NCBI GenBank assembly: GCA_002697535.1
Contig: NZWE01000021.1
Span: forward strand, 1-46,045
Direction: 5' to 3'
Origin: Actinomycetota bacterium
Lineage (GTDB): Bacteria > Margulisbacteria > Marinamargulisbacteria > GCA-2716485 > GCA-002719695
Length of the DNA stretch: 46,045 nt
The position numbers and the translations under genes were made by a program. Below are positions 1-6,117 of this stretch, piece after piece; positions within the stretch are counted from its first letter, which is position 1, and every line of letters begins with the position of its first letter. The notes beneath the pieces are model-generated. The model searched no databases, was not told where the DNA came from, and saw only the letters and a program-made list of their open reading frames with translations.

Positions 1-786
1 TGAAAATGTTTTTAATACCCCATTATCGATGGTTTGGAGGGTATTATCCGTGTCATTATAATAACTAGGTTTAAAATCAATATCATACATTGTAGATGTA
101 GCAGTCTCTAGATCATAAGAAGCAAGTGTATTCTGAATAGGATCATAATACCAAAATGATGTAGCCGTTTTCCAAATAGCATGACTACCAAAATCTAGCT
201 CATGTTCCAAGTCACCTGTAATAGAAAAGATATATAACTTTGTATAACCAAACGAAAACAGAAAAGATTGCTTGGTAAAGGGATTTATTCTGATAAATTC
301 ATCGTATACAAAATTATTGGATTCAACCCTATAGATGGGCTCATCCGTAATAAGATATCTGCTTAAAAGGGTCCCATTTCGATAAAATTTTAATGTATCA
401 TCAGACTCTGAATTAAAAGGAAGGGAAATATAGGCTGTATAACGATCATTATTAGAATCAATAAACGATGATAGTGCAAACAAGACTTCCCATTCAGGAT
501 TATCATCATGCTGAATAAATTCTGTTTTTTTGCTCATAATAATGTCTTCAAGTTCAGGAGATGACAGATCAATAAGAAAAATATTGCTTGTGCCAATACG
601 ATCTTGCTGCTCAAAAAGATCATGTTCAGTCTGTTCACCAGCCTGATAATTGGTAATAATATCCCCTTGCAAAGTCCAGTCAGATACATAATAACCAGAG
701 TAAGGGGTGTGAAATTTACTATCTAAAAAATCACACCCTGTGAAACACGATAAAATAATGAGAAATAAAAGAAATCGTAATATCAT
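1..786 (-). CDS. Putative lipoprotein, 3' part cut by window start
   Basis: Reading the minus strand from the ATG at 786 gives 262 uninterrupted codons up to the window edge, so the C-terminus lies outside. The protein starts with a short hydrophobic signal (MILRFLLFLIILSCFTGC) ending in a T-G-C lipobox, so it should be a lipoprotein with the modified Cys at about residue 18. The rest is soluble, rich in aromatic and acidic residues and beta-prone (for example YFWYYDP-like stretches), with no family I recognise. It starts 26 nt after the stop of the upstream lipoprotein gene, so the two are probably co-transcribed. Function unknown; it could be a beta-propeller or other surface beta protein. 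The gene call is firm because of the long open frame plus lipobox signal. Confidence 0.8.
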   Translation of the reverse strand, partial: MILRFLLFLIILSCFTGCDFLDSKFHTPYSGYYVSDWTLQGDIITNYQAGEQTEHDLFEQQDRIGTSNIFLIDLSSPELEDIIMSKKTEFIQHDDNPEWEVLFALSSFIDSNNDRYTAYISLPFNSESDDTLKFYRNGTLLSRYLITDEPIYRVESNNFVYDEFIRINPFTKQSFLFSFGYTKLYIFSITGDLEHELDFGSHAIWKTATSFWYYDPIQNTLASYDLETATSTMYDIDFKPSYYNDTDNTLQTIDNGVLKTFS

Positions 787-812
787 CACTTTAAATTATT
801 AAGTTAAAAATA

Positions 813-1961
813 CTATCTTTCAAGATAAATCAATTGACCATGATGAACAGATTCATTCCATCCATTTTCCTCTTCGTTATCTGTAACTTGTTTAGCATTA
901 TTAGACATTACTTTTAATGTTGCTGTGGTTTTAGCAATATTAATAGAAGTTGAAAACCAAATAGGAATACGCCATCTCCAAATCCGTTTAAAAACCCACG
1001 ATGAGCGCGCATGAGCATAAGCAACATTAGCACCCACTTTATCATTATGAAGGTCCATTCTAGAAGGAGCATCTGATTTTGTTTCTCTAGCAGCTGTAAA
1101 TTCATACCCCCACCATTTACCTAACTCGGGTCCTATAAAAGGAATACTACTACATGAATCCGCAACTAGAGCTGCCCAGAGAGCATGCGTAAATGCATTA
1201 CCTTTGTTATTTTGTCCGTAAATATTATCAGCAGTCAATCCAACACCTAATGATACAACTAATGTTTGAATAGGGATTCGTTTTGAGATAAAACCAGCAA
1301 CAATTAGCATAGAAATTTGTTTTTTAGTTAATAGTGTACGACTACCATATTTAATATCTATAAACTGACTAGTTTCATTTAAAATCGATTGCTGAATAGA
1401 GGCAATACTAGAAGCAATTTGATTTTGAATGTCTGGTTTGGTTATTTCTTGAACAGTCATATAGAGTGTTTCAGCTGATATTCGCTTTAATTTTTCTTCC
1501 ATTATTTTTGATAGTTCTTTGCCTAGTTCTTCTTCTGTCATATCGTGTTGTGCTGAATTGCCAATAGTTTGTGTTCCCACAATATCTTTAGCCTGTTCTT
1601 CTAAAAAAGCATCTTCGTCAAATTCAGGGTAAGATTCTTCTACTGATTTTAGAACATCAAGGTATATTTCAGCCGTAGCAAAAGCAGTGATTTGTTGAGA
1701 CCCATCGGCTGATTGAACAATAAATCCCGCGTTTGGCCATTGTTCCATATAATCATCAACAGTCATATCCATCAGATTATCTGGAAAATTATTTTGATAA
1801 TGTTGGTATAGATTACCTCCTTTAGGATTATTGTGATTAGGAGAGGACTTGCCTAATAACGATGATGGCGTATCCTCTTGATTTAAAGCTCCACAACCAA
1901 AAAGGTTGAAAAGAGTAATAAAAGCAATGATGGTTAAAATAAAATAGCGTTTCTGTTTCAT
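813..1961 (-). CDS. Lipoprotein with DUF6973-like His/Glu/Asp motif
   Basis: 382 aa. An N-terminal signal sequence ends in LFNLFGC, a lipobox, predicting a lipid-anchored envelope protein (Cys about residue 23). Residues about 60-215 are charged and helical. The C-terminal part (about 245-320) carries the spaced motif NAFTHALWAAL ... YEFTAARE ... MDLHNDKVG, which resembles the His/Glu/Asp-containing signature of proteins grouped as DUF6973 (family assignment from memory). The conserved His, Glu and Asp/His residues suggest a metal or catalytic site, but no activity is established. The start is supported by AAAAGGAG about 10 nt upstream. A 16-bp near-palindrome (1987-2002) lies just upstream and may be its operator. 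The partial lipoprotein gene follows 26 nt downstream, probably in the same operon. Confidence 0.82.
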   Translation of the reverse strand: MKQKRYFILTIIAFITLFNLFGCGALNQEDTPSSLLGKSSPNHNNPKGGNLYQHYQNNFPDNLMDMTVDDYMEQWPNAGFIVQSADGSQQITAFATAEIYLDVLKSVEESYPEFDEDAFLEEQAKDIVGTQTIGNSAQHDMTEEELGKELSKIMEEKLKRISAETLYMTVQEITKPDIQNQIASSIASIQQSILNETSQFIDIKYGSRTLLTKKQISMLIVAGFISKRIPIQTLVVSLGVGLTADNIYGQNNKGNAFTHALWAALVADSCSSIPFIGPELGKWWGYEFTAARETKSDAPSRMDLHNDKVGANVAYAHARSSWVFKRIWRWRIPIWFSTSINIAKTTATLKVMSNNAKQVTDNEEENGWNESVHHGQLIYLER

Positions 1962-1986
1962 AAATGAAAAACTCCTTTTATAAATA

Positions 1987-2002
1987 GTACCTAACTAGGT
2001 AC
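1987..2002. promoter_or_regulatory. 16-bp near-palindrome upstream of lipoprotein gene
   Basis: GTACCTA-AC-TAGGTAC: two perfect 7-bp arms separated by 2 nt, 26 nt upstream of the lipoprotein start at 1961. Its size and position fit a dimeric repressor or activator site. No binding protein can be named. Confidence 0.45.
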
Positions 2003-2171
2003 GAAATAATATTTAGTTGTAATCGATCAATGATTCAATTATGGTGATTTAATTTCTTTTATAATAATTACAAGAGAGGTATCATGTTTTGCATGAGCAA
2101 GTATTGATACCATACATAGGTAACAGATAAAAATATAAAATAATTTTTTTAAAAAACATTTAACCAAACTA

Positions 2172-2194
2172 TTAGTTAACAAATGTTAACCTAA
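2172..2194. promoter_or_regulatory. Paired GTTAAC inverted repeat
   Basis: TTAGTTAAC-AAAT-GTTAACCTAA forms an inverted repeat with a one-base bulge in the region between the divergent lipoprotein gene and msrB. It could be an operator; there is no further support. Confidence 0.25.
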
Positions 2195-2318
2195 TAATTA
2201 AACCATTGAGTTATAAAAGCTTTTCAAAACAGATAAAAACTATGAAAAGTGCAAGTTGATAAAAAAAGAATAAGCCATAGGTTAAGAATTAGCAAGAAAA
2301 AAATATCAATAATCAAGG

Positions 2319-2348
2319 TTCACATAAGAAGGTAAAAAAGATTATACT
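2319..2348 (+). promoter_or_regulatory. msrB promoter, apparently leaderless
   Basis: -35 TTCACA (2319-2324), 18-nt spacer, -10 TATACT (2343-2348). The expected transcription start falls at about 2355-2356, which is the A of the ATG at 2356. The alternative GTG at 2350 would lie upstream of the start of transcription. The only AAGGT-like sequence (about 2328-2333) is too far upstream to act as a ribosome-binding site. Confidence 0.6.
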
Positions 2349-2355
2349 AGTGAGT

Positions 2356-2820
2356 ATGCAGTCTAATGAAAATCTAGCAGGAATATCACAGTCAGATGAG
2401 GATATACAACGTAATAAAAAGAACTTGTCAGACTTAAGTTTTGAGGTGACACAAAATCAAGGAACTGAGCCTCCTTTTCAAAATGAGTATTGGGATCACA
2501 AAGAAGAAGGCGTGTATGTAGATATTGTTTCGGGAGAACCCTTATTTTTATCTTATGACAAATTTGATTCAGGAACAGGATGGCCAAGCTTTACAAAACC
2601 GATTACCAATGAGGCTATTATGGAACATGTTGATCATTCGTTAGGTATGCAACGGATCGAAGTATGTTCAAAAAGAGCTAAATCACATTTAGGACATGTA
2701 TTTCCTGATGGCCCTGGTCCATCTGGATTACGATATTGCATTAATTCTGCAGCCCTGCGATTTATTCCTAAGAATAAGCTAGCTGAGAGCGGGTATGGTG
2801 ATTTAGTAACGTTGTTTTAG
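2356..2820 (+). CDS. msrB: Peptide-methionine (R)-S-oxide reductase MsrB
   Basis: Repairs the R-epimer of methionine sulfoxide in proteins, using thioredoxin. 154 aa from the ATG. Family signatures are clear: [13 protein letters not shown], a SG-GWPSF box (here SGTGWPSF), [17 protein letters not shown] and [11 protein letters not shown], where Cys is the catalytic nucleophile. The two CxxC zinc ligands of the Zn-type enzymes are absent (VDIV and CSKR at those places), so this is a zinc-free MsrB. A Thr occupies the GCGW position seen as Cys in some relatives. A longer reading from GTG 2350 is possible, but the promoter geometry favours ATG 2356. The stop overlaps by 4 nt with the convergent gene ending at 2817. 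Confidence 0.95.
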   Translation: MQSNENLAGISQSDEDIQRNKKNLSDLSFEVTQNQGTEPPFQNEYWDHKEEGVYVDIVSGEPLFLSYDKFDSGTGWPSFTKPITNEAIMEHVDHSLGMQRIEVCSKRAKSHLGHVFPDGPGPSGLRYCINSAALRFIPKNKLAESGYGDLVTLF

Positions 2821-3188
2821 AAATAATTACGACGTTCCAGTAATGATAATAAAGTGGGGGGGGTCGAGGGCGGTAAACTACTATGTATTTTGTTTAGGGT
2901 TTGTAGATCCATAGCGGATAGGGGTTCTTTACCATAGTTTGGATCTTTTGTTTTTATATCCTCAGCCATCTTTACCCTAAGTGAAAAGTCTTGAAATGAG
3001 GTATTAGTAATATATGTAGATTGTATAGAGAAAGAATTGAGCTGAGGAATATCATCAAGGGGCTTTTTAGAGGGTTGAGGTGAGTGATTAGGAATACATG
3101 TAGGATTTGCAGGTAAATAATCAAGCTGAGGAGTATCATCAAGGGGCTTTTTAGCAGGACAACAGCATGAAAAAAAAGATTGAATCAT
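2817..3188 (-). CDS. Small orphan protein with CCC motif and KPLDD repeats
   Basis: 123 aa, no recognised family. It begins [18 protein letters not shown]: three consecutive Cys near the N-terminus and no signal peptide. Residues about 13-60 contain two copies of a 28-residue unit ([11 protein letters not shown]... and [11 protein letters not shown]...), encoded by a nearly identical 31-bp DNA repeat. The C-terminal 45 residues ([17 protein letters not shown]...LPPS) resemble the C-terminus of the next gene upstream (3292-3579), so the two are probable paralogues. A promoter is visible at 3201-3228, only a few nt before the ATG, giving a nearly leaderless mRNA. The Cys cluster could bind metal or be lipidated; that is speculation. 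Confidence 0.7.
   Translation of the reverse strand: MIQSFFSCCCPAKKPLDDTPQLDYLPANPTCIPNHSPQPSKKPLDDIPQLNSFSIQSTYITNTSFQDFSLRVKMAEDIKTKDPNYGKEPLSAMDLQTLNKIHSSLPPSTPPTLLSLLERRNYF
3040..3154 (-). repeat. Two near-identical 31-bp direct repeats, 84 bp apart
   Basis: Positions 3040-3070 and 3124-3154 differ at one base (an A/G transition). They lie in frame inside the 123-aa gene, and the 84-bp period equals 28 codons, producing the duplicated KKPLDD(T/I)PQL segment. The near identity at DNA level suggests a recent internal duplication. Confidence 0.85.
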
Positions 3189-3200
3189 GATACTGATGTC

Positions 3201-3228
3201 ATATTAGACGAAAAATAAGAATTGTTAA
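3201..3228 (-). promoter_or_regulatory. Promoter of the 123-aa gene
   Basis: On the minus strand: -35 TTAACA (3228-3223), 16-nt spacer, -10 TAATAT (3206-3201). The predicted start of transcription is about 6 nt before the ATG at 3188, with no Shine-Dalgarno, so translation would be nearly leaderless. Confidence 0.5.
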
Positions 3229-3291
3229 AATAACTAAAGTAGATATTGAAGATAAAGATCATTGAGAACCGTTTATTGTTGTGTTCCAAAG

Positions 3292-3579
3292 CTAAGAAGG
3301 GGGAAGCTTTAAGAGTTCTTGAAGACTTAACTGACTGTCAGATTTTATATACTTTGGATCTATATCCTTTAACACTGAGTCTCTTAAAGACCAAGATGGA
3401 GATGCAGGTGCAGATGCAGTGAAAAGATTAAAAAACATCTCACAACATGTAGTATTTTTGGGATCATCAAGTGATTTATATCTAGGAGGTTCAATAGCGT
3501 CCGTTGAGTGTGTAGTGGGGGGTAAAGGTCTGCGTAGTTTATAGAGGCAGTGTTTAATTGCGCGACAGCAAAAATTCAT
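3292..3579 (-). CDS. Small orphan protein with CC motifs, paralogue of neighbour
   Basis: 95 aa, no recognised family. It starts MNFCCRAIKHC and has a second CC pair (NTTCCEMFFNLF, about residue 45), a proline-rich stretch (RRPLPPTT) and KSLDDP, which recalls the KPLDD repeats of the adjacent 123-aa protein. The C-terminus SLRDSVLKDIDPKYIK...LPPS aligns with [19 protein letters not shown]...LPPS of that protein. A ribosome-binding site (AAGGAA) lies 8 nt before the ATG. No signal peptide or clear membrane segment. The gene call rests on the paralogy, the ribosome site and absence of an alternative frame. Function unknown. Confidence 0.65.
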   Translation of the reverse strand: MNFCCRAIKHCLYKLRRPLPPTTHSTDAIEPPRYKSLDDPKNTTCCEMFFNLFTASAPASPSWSLRDSVLKDIDPKYIKSDSQLSLQELLKLPPS

Positions 3580-3697
3580 TTTTTAATTCCTTATTAAGCT
3601 ATAATTTAGTATTAGTAATAACTAGATCAATAAATTTTATACAAACATTGGGCAATCACAAAGTCGAAAGCTGAAGTTTGAAGTAATGTGTTAAATT

Positions 3698-5002
3698 TTA
3701 ACCAAGACCGTCAATAATGTCAAAAAAGTTAGGAAATGATGTTTTAATGCAGTCAATCGTATCTAATGTAATCGGGCATCCTGATGCCAAGCTGGCAATA
3801 ATAGCTGACATTGCAATACGATGATCAAAGGCCGTTTCGATAATAGGAGTTGTTGGAGCAAGCCCCCCGGTTAAGATAAAACCATCATCATGTTCTTGAA
3901 TATGCCCTTGAAAGGCTTGAACAAGATGAACAATTTGTTTGATACGATCGGATTCTTTATAACGTAACTCTTGAGCTCCAGAAATAGTCATAGTTCCACT
4001 AGCAAACATGCCAGCAACCGCTAAGATAGGAATTTCATCAATAATAATTGGAATCAGGCTTTCATCAACGGTAATATTAGTTAAAGAAGATGACCTAACG
4101 GTGATATCAGCATAAGGTTCGATTTCCATGGTTTGATTAGAGAGGGTAATATCAGCTCCCATCGCTATTAAAACATCTAATAGTTTTGAGCGTGTAGGGT
4201 TAATACCAATCTTGGATAGTGTAATAGTTATGGTAGGATGAATAAGTCCTAAGACAATAAAAAAAGATGCCGATGAAAAATCAGCAGGGATTGTAATAGG
4301 TTTGGAAAAGGGGTTATGTAAGGGAGTAGACCCTGTAATAACAATATGATTATGATTGGTTGTAAGATTGGCTTGATAAGCCGTTAGCATAATTTCTGTA
4401 TGATCACGGCAGATAGCGGGTTGTGTAATCGTCGTTTCTCCCTTTAAAAAAAGACCGGCAAATAACAAGCAAGATTTTACTTGAGCACTAGCCATAGGGA
4501 GTAAATAAGAGATAGGATTTAAGTGTTGAGCAGGAGAAATCGTTAAAGGAGGGTAGGTATCATCCGCTTCATTACCTGCAATAATTGCTCCCATTTCTCG
4601 TAAAGGTTCAACAATGCGTTTCATAGGACGCTTTTGAATACTATGATCACCGGAAATGCTAGATTCAAATTGCTGCATAGCTAAAATACCTGTGATAAGG
4701 CGAATACCAGTTCCTGAATTACCAACATCTAAAGGTGAATCAGGAGCCTGAAGGCCCGTTAAACCAACCCCCTGGATAGTAACAAGCTTAGTATCTTTAT
4801 TGATTGAAATAGAAACACCTAATTGTTGAAAGATCTGAAGTGTATTAAGGCAATCCTCTGAGAGTAAAAATCCTGTAAACTGACTTTTATTATCAGCTAA
4901 AGACGCAATAATAATAGCCCTGTGAGAAATAGATTTATCGCCAGGTATTGAAGTAATGTGAAACTGTTCTTGAGAAATTAAGGGAGTAAAATTAAATGCC
5001 AT
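3698..5002 (-). CDS. aroA: 3-phosphoshikimate 1-carboxyvinyltransferase (EPSP synthase)
   Basis: Joins shikimate-3-phosphate and phosphoenolpyruvate to make EPSP, the sixth step of the shikimate pathway, in the cytoplasm. 434 aa, normal length. Signatures: PGDKSISHRA (Lys23/Ser24 contact both substrates), DVGNSGTGIRL, GDHSIQKRPMKR, QVKSCLLFAGL, RYKESDRI and the C-terminal FDHRIAMS. The N-terminus is the usual length before GDKS, supporting the ATG at 5002. No Shine-Dalgarno precedes it, and a TTGATT/TACACT promoter places transcription start on the ATG itself, so the mRNA is predicted leaderless. It stands alone between small orphan genes rather than in an aro operon. Confidence 0.96.
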   Translation of the reverse strand: MAFNFTPLISQEQFHITSIPGDKSISHRAIIIASLADNKSQFTGFLLSEDCLNTLQIFQQLGVSISINKDTKLVTIQGVGLTGLQAPDSPLDVGNSGTGIRLITGILAMQQFESSISGDHSIQKRPMKRIVEPLREMGAIIAGNEADDTYPPLTISPAQHLNPISYLLPMASAQVKSCLLFAGLFLKGETTITQPAICRDHTEIMLTAYQANLTTNHNHIVITGSTPLHNPFSKPITIPADFSSASFFIVLGLIHPTITITLSKIGINPTRSKLLDVLIAMGADITLSNQTMEIEPYADITVRSSSLTNITVDESLIPIIIDEIPILAVAGMFASGTMTISGAQELRYKESDRIKQIVHLVQAFQGHIQEHDDGFILTGGLAPTTPIIETAFDHRIAMSAIIASLASGCPITLDTIDCIKTSFPNFFDIIDGLG

Positions 5003-5008
5003 GAAAAC

Positions 5009-5037
5009 AGTGTAATGCTAGATTAAGCAAGAATCAA
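5009..5037 (-). promoter_or_regulatory. aroA promoter, leaderless geometry
   Basis: Minus strand: -35 TTGATT (5037-5032), 17-nt spacer, -10 TACACT (5014-5009). Counting 7 nt from the end of the -10 gives +1 at 5002, the A of the aroA ATG. There is no purine-rich ribosome-binding site upstream of the ATG. Confidence 0.6.
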
Positions 5038-5104
5038 TAAAGCTTACCCTTAAGTAAAGAAAATGAATAAAGAAAACGATAAGTCTAGTAGCTATAAAAT
5101 AGCA

Positions 5105-5443
5105 TTAAAAATGAGGATGATAACCAAATGGATGCGTATGGGGTAGATTAGAATCATCCTTCTTTGAGCGAGTCTTATCTGTTGGAGTGCGGGAATCTAT
5201 TTTAGAGGGAGTTTTGGAAAAAGGAGCTTTATAAAATTCTTTAGATTTATCCTGTTTAAAGGGAGTTTTAGAAAAAGGAGCTTTATAAAACTCATTAGAT
5301 TTTCCCTGAGTGACACGAGAATCACTAATACGAGACCCTTTAATAGGATGAGGGGGCTTAGATTTACCTCCATGAAGACTCCCAATCAGTGTAGTAGCTA
5401 CAAAAAAAATTGAACATACACGCATAAAAAACGCCTTTTTCAT
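5105..5443 (-). CDS. Small secreted basic protein with tandem 18-aa repeat
   Basis: 112 aa. An N-terminal signal peptide (MKKAFFMRVCSIFFVATTLIG, cleavage likely near residues 21-25) is followed by a Lys/Ser/Pro-rich basic chain. Two adjacent 18-residue units, each containing EFYKAPFSKTP, are encoded by a tandem 54-bp repeat. The tail is histidine-rich (HTHPFGYHPHF), which could bind metal. No known family; no Cys outside the signal. It has its own promoter (5492-5521), with a 13-bp palindrome over the expected start of transcription. Export to the periplasm or outside is likely; function unknown. Low sequence complexity leaves some risk that it is fast-evolving or dispensable. Confidence 0.72.
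   Translation of the reverse strand: MKKAFFMRVCSIFFVATTLIGSLHGGKSKPPHPIKGSRISDSRVTQGKSNEFYKAPFSKTPFKQDKSKEFYKAPFSKTPSKIDSRTPTDKTRSKKDDSNLPHTHPFGYHPHF
5201..5308 (-). repeat. Tandem 54-bp repeat (two copies)
   Basis: Copies at 5201-5254 and 5255-5308 are directly adjacent, differ at about 6 of 54 positions, and keep the reading frame, adding an 18-residue unit to the secreted 112-aa protein. Confidence 0.9.
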
Positions 5444-5477
5444 CTAAGCCTATTAAAAAAAATATAAAATTATAGTT

Positions 5478-5490
5478 CAGTTAATAACTG
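5478..5490. promoter_or_regulatory. Perfect 13-bp palindrome over transcription start
   Basis: CAGTTA-A-TAACTG is a perfect inverted repeat with a one-base centre. It sits immediately downstream of the -10 element (5492-5497), covering the predicted +1 of the secreted-protein gene. This is the position of a repressor operator. Confidence 0.45.
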
Positions 5491-5491
5491 T

Positions 5492-5521
5492 ACCCTAACA
5501 AGCATTTTAAAGTACTGTCAA
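5492..5521 (-). promoter_or_regulatory. Promoter of the secreted 112-aa gene
   Basis: Minus strand: perfect -35 TTGACA (5521-5516), 18-nt spacer, weak -10 TAGGGT (5497-5492). The weak -10 plus an overlapping palindrome suggests regulated expression. Confidence 0.45.
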
Positions 5522-5586
5522 ATACAAATTTTAGGATAAAAAGGTTTTAATAAAGATGGGGCAATGCTGTAAAATTATTAAGAATT

Positions 5587-5615
5587 TTGACGTAATCCAT
5601 TTCAACCGATAAAAT
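5587..5615 (+). promoter_or_regulatory. Promoter of the accB-recJ-rel-rdgB operon
   Basis: -35 TTGACG (5587-5592), 17-nt spacer, -10 TAAAAT (5610-5615). Predicted transcription start is about 5622, leaving a leader of about 30 nt with an AAGGAAAG ribosome site before the accB ATG at 5653. Confidence 0.65.
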
Positions 5616-5652
5616 AGAGTTACAATTACTAGTAATCAAGAAGGAAAGAATA

Positions 5653-6117
5653 ATGGAATATAAAGAACTTAAAAAATTAGTTGAATTAGTTGAGAATGCT
5701 GCCATAACCCACTTAAGTATCGATGAAAATGGCACCAAGATAGAAATAAAAAAAGAGATTCAAGAAACCAATTCGGTGGTATTACCACAAGCTGCGGTAG
5801 CTGCTCCGATTGTACAAAATACAGTTCAAGCACCCGTAGAACCGCAAGAAACAAAAGAAGCTCCTAAAAATAATAATTTAATTGAAATTAAGGCACAAAT
5901 GGTAGGAACCTTTTATCATTCAGCCAATCCTGATTCACCTGCCTTTGTAAAAGTAGGAGATACGATAAAAAAAGGAAGTATTATTTGTATTATTGAAGCG
6001 ATGAAATTATTTAATGAAATAGAATCTGAAGAAGAAGGGGTCATTGAAGAAATTTGTGTAGCAAACGAAGCTGCTGTGGAGTATGGACAAACCTTATTTT
6101 TAATTAAAAAGGGATGA
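5653..6117 (+). CDS. accB: Biotin carboxyl carrier protein of acetyl-CoA carboxylase
   Basis: Carries CO2 on a biotin swinging arm between the biotin carboxylase and carboxyltransferase of acetyl-CoA carboxylase, the first step of fatty-acid synthesis. 154 aa, normal length: a conserved N-terminal helix (MEYKELKKLVELVE), an Ala/Pro-rich linker (about 40-72), and a C-terminal biotinyl domain with EAMKLFNEI, in which Lys118 is the biotin site, and the FYHSANPDSPAFVKVGD thumb region. Its usual partner accC is not next to it. Instead accB heads an operon with recJ, whose ATG overlaps the accB stop (ATGA). The start is fixed by the AAGGAAAG ribosome site. Confidence 0.95.
   Translation: MEYKELKKLVELVENAAITHLSIDENGTKIEIKKEIQETNSVVLPQAAVAAPIVQNTVQAPVEPQETKEAPKNNNLIEIKAQMVGTFYHSANPDSPAFVKVGDTIKKGSIICIIEAMKLFNEIESEEEGVIEEICVANEAAVEYGQTLFLIKKG

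Larger units (their letters stand above)
1962..2318. other. AT-rich intergenic region between divergent genes
   Basis: No convincing gene is seen between the DUF6973-like lipoprotein (minus) and msrB (plus). The stretch holds a near-palindrome at 1987-2002, an inverted repeat with 7-bp arms (2078-2084 and 2105-2111, 20-nt loop), a paired GTTAAC element at 2172-2194, and the self-complementary AAAAGCTTTT. A possible 25-codon hydrophobic peptide on the minus strand (about 2159 down to 2082) has no good ribosome-binding site and is not called. Confidence 0.5.

Noticed and set aside
2082-2159. 25-codon minus-strand peptide with hydrophobic start and CSC end
   Set aside because: Only a weak ribosome site, no promoter seen, and easily explained by chance in AT-rich intergenic DNA.
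2350-2355. GTG start for msrB
   Set aside because: Only 2 nt beyond the end of the -10 hexamer, thus upstream of the expected transcription start; the ATG at 2356 fits leaderless initiation.
5653-6117. Lipoyl carrier or decarboxylase subunit instead of AccB
   Set aside because: The EAMKLFNEI biotinylation site, the N-terminal helix and the FYHSANPDSPAFV thumb are specific to the acetyl-CoA carboxylase carrier.
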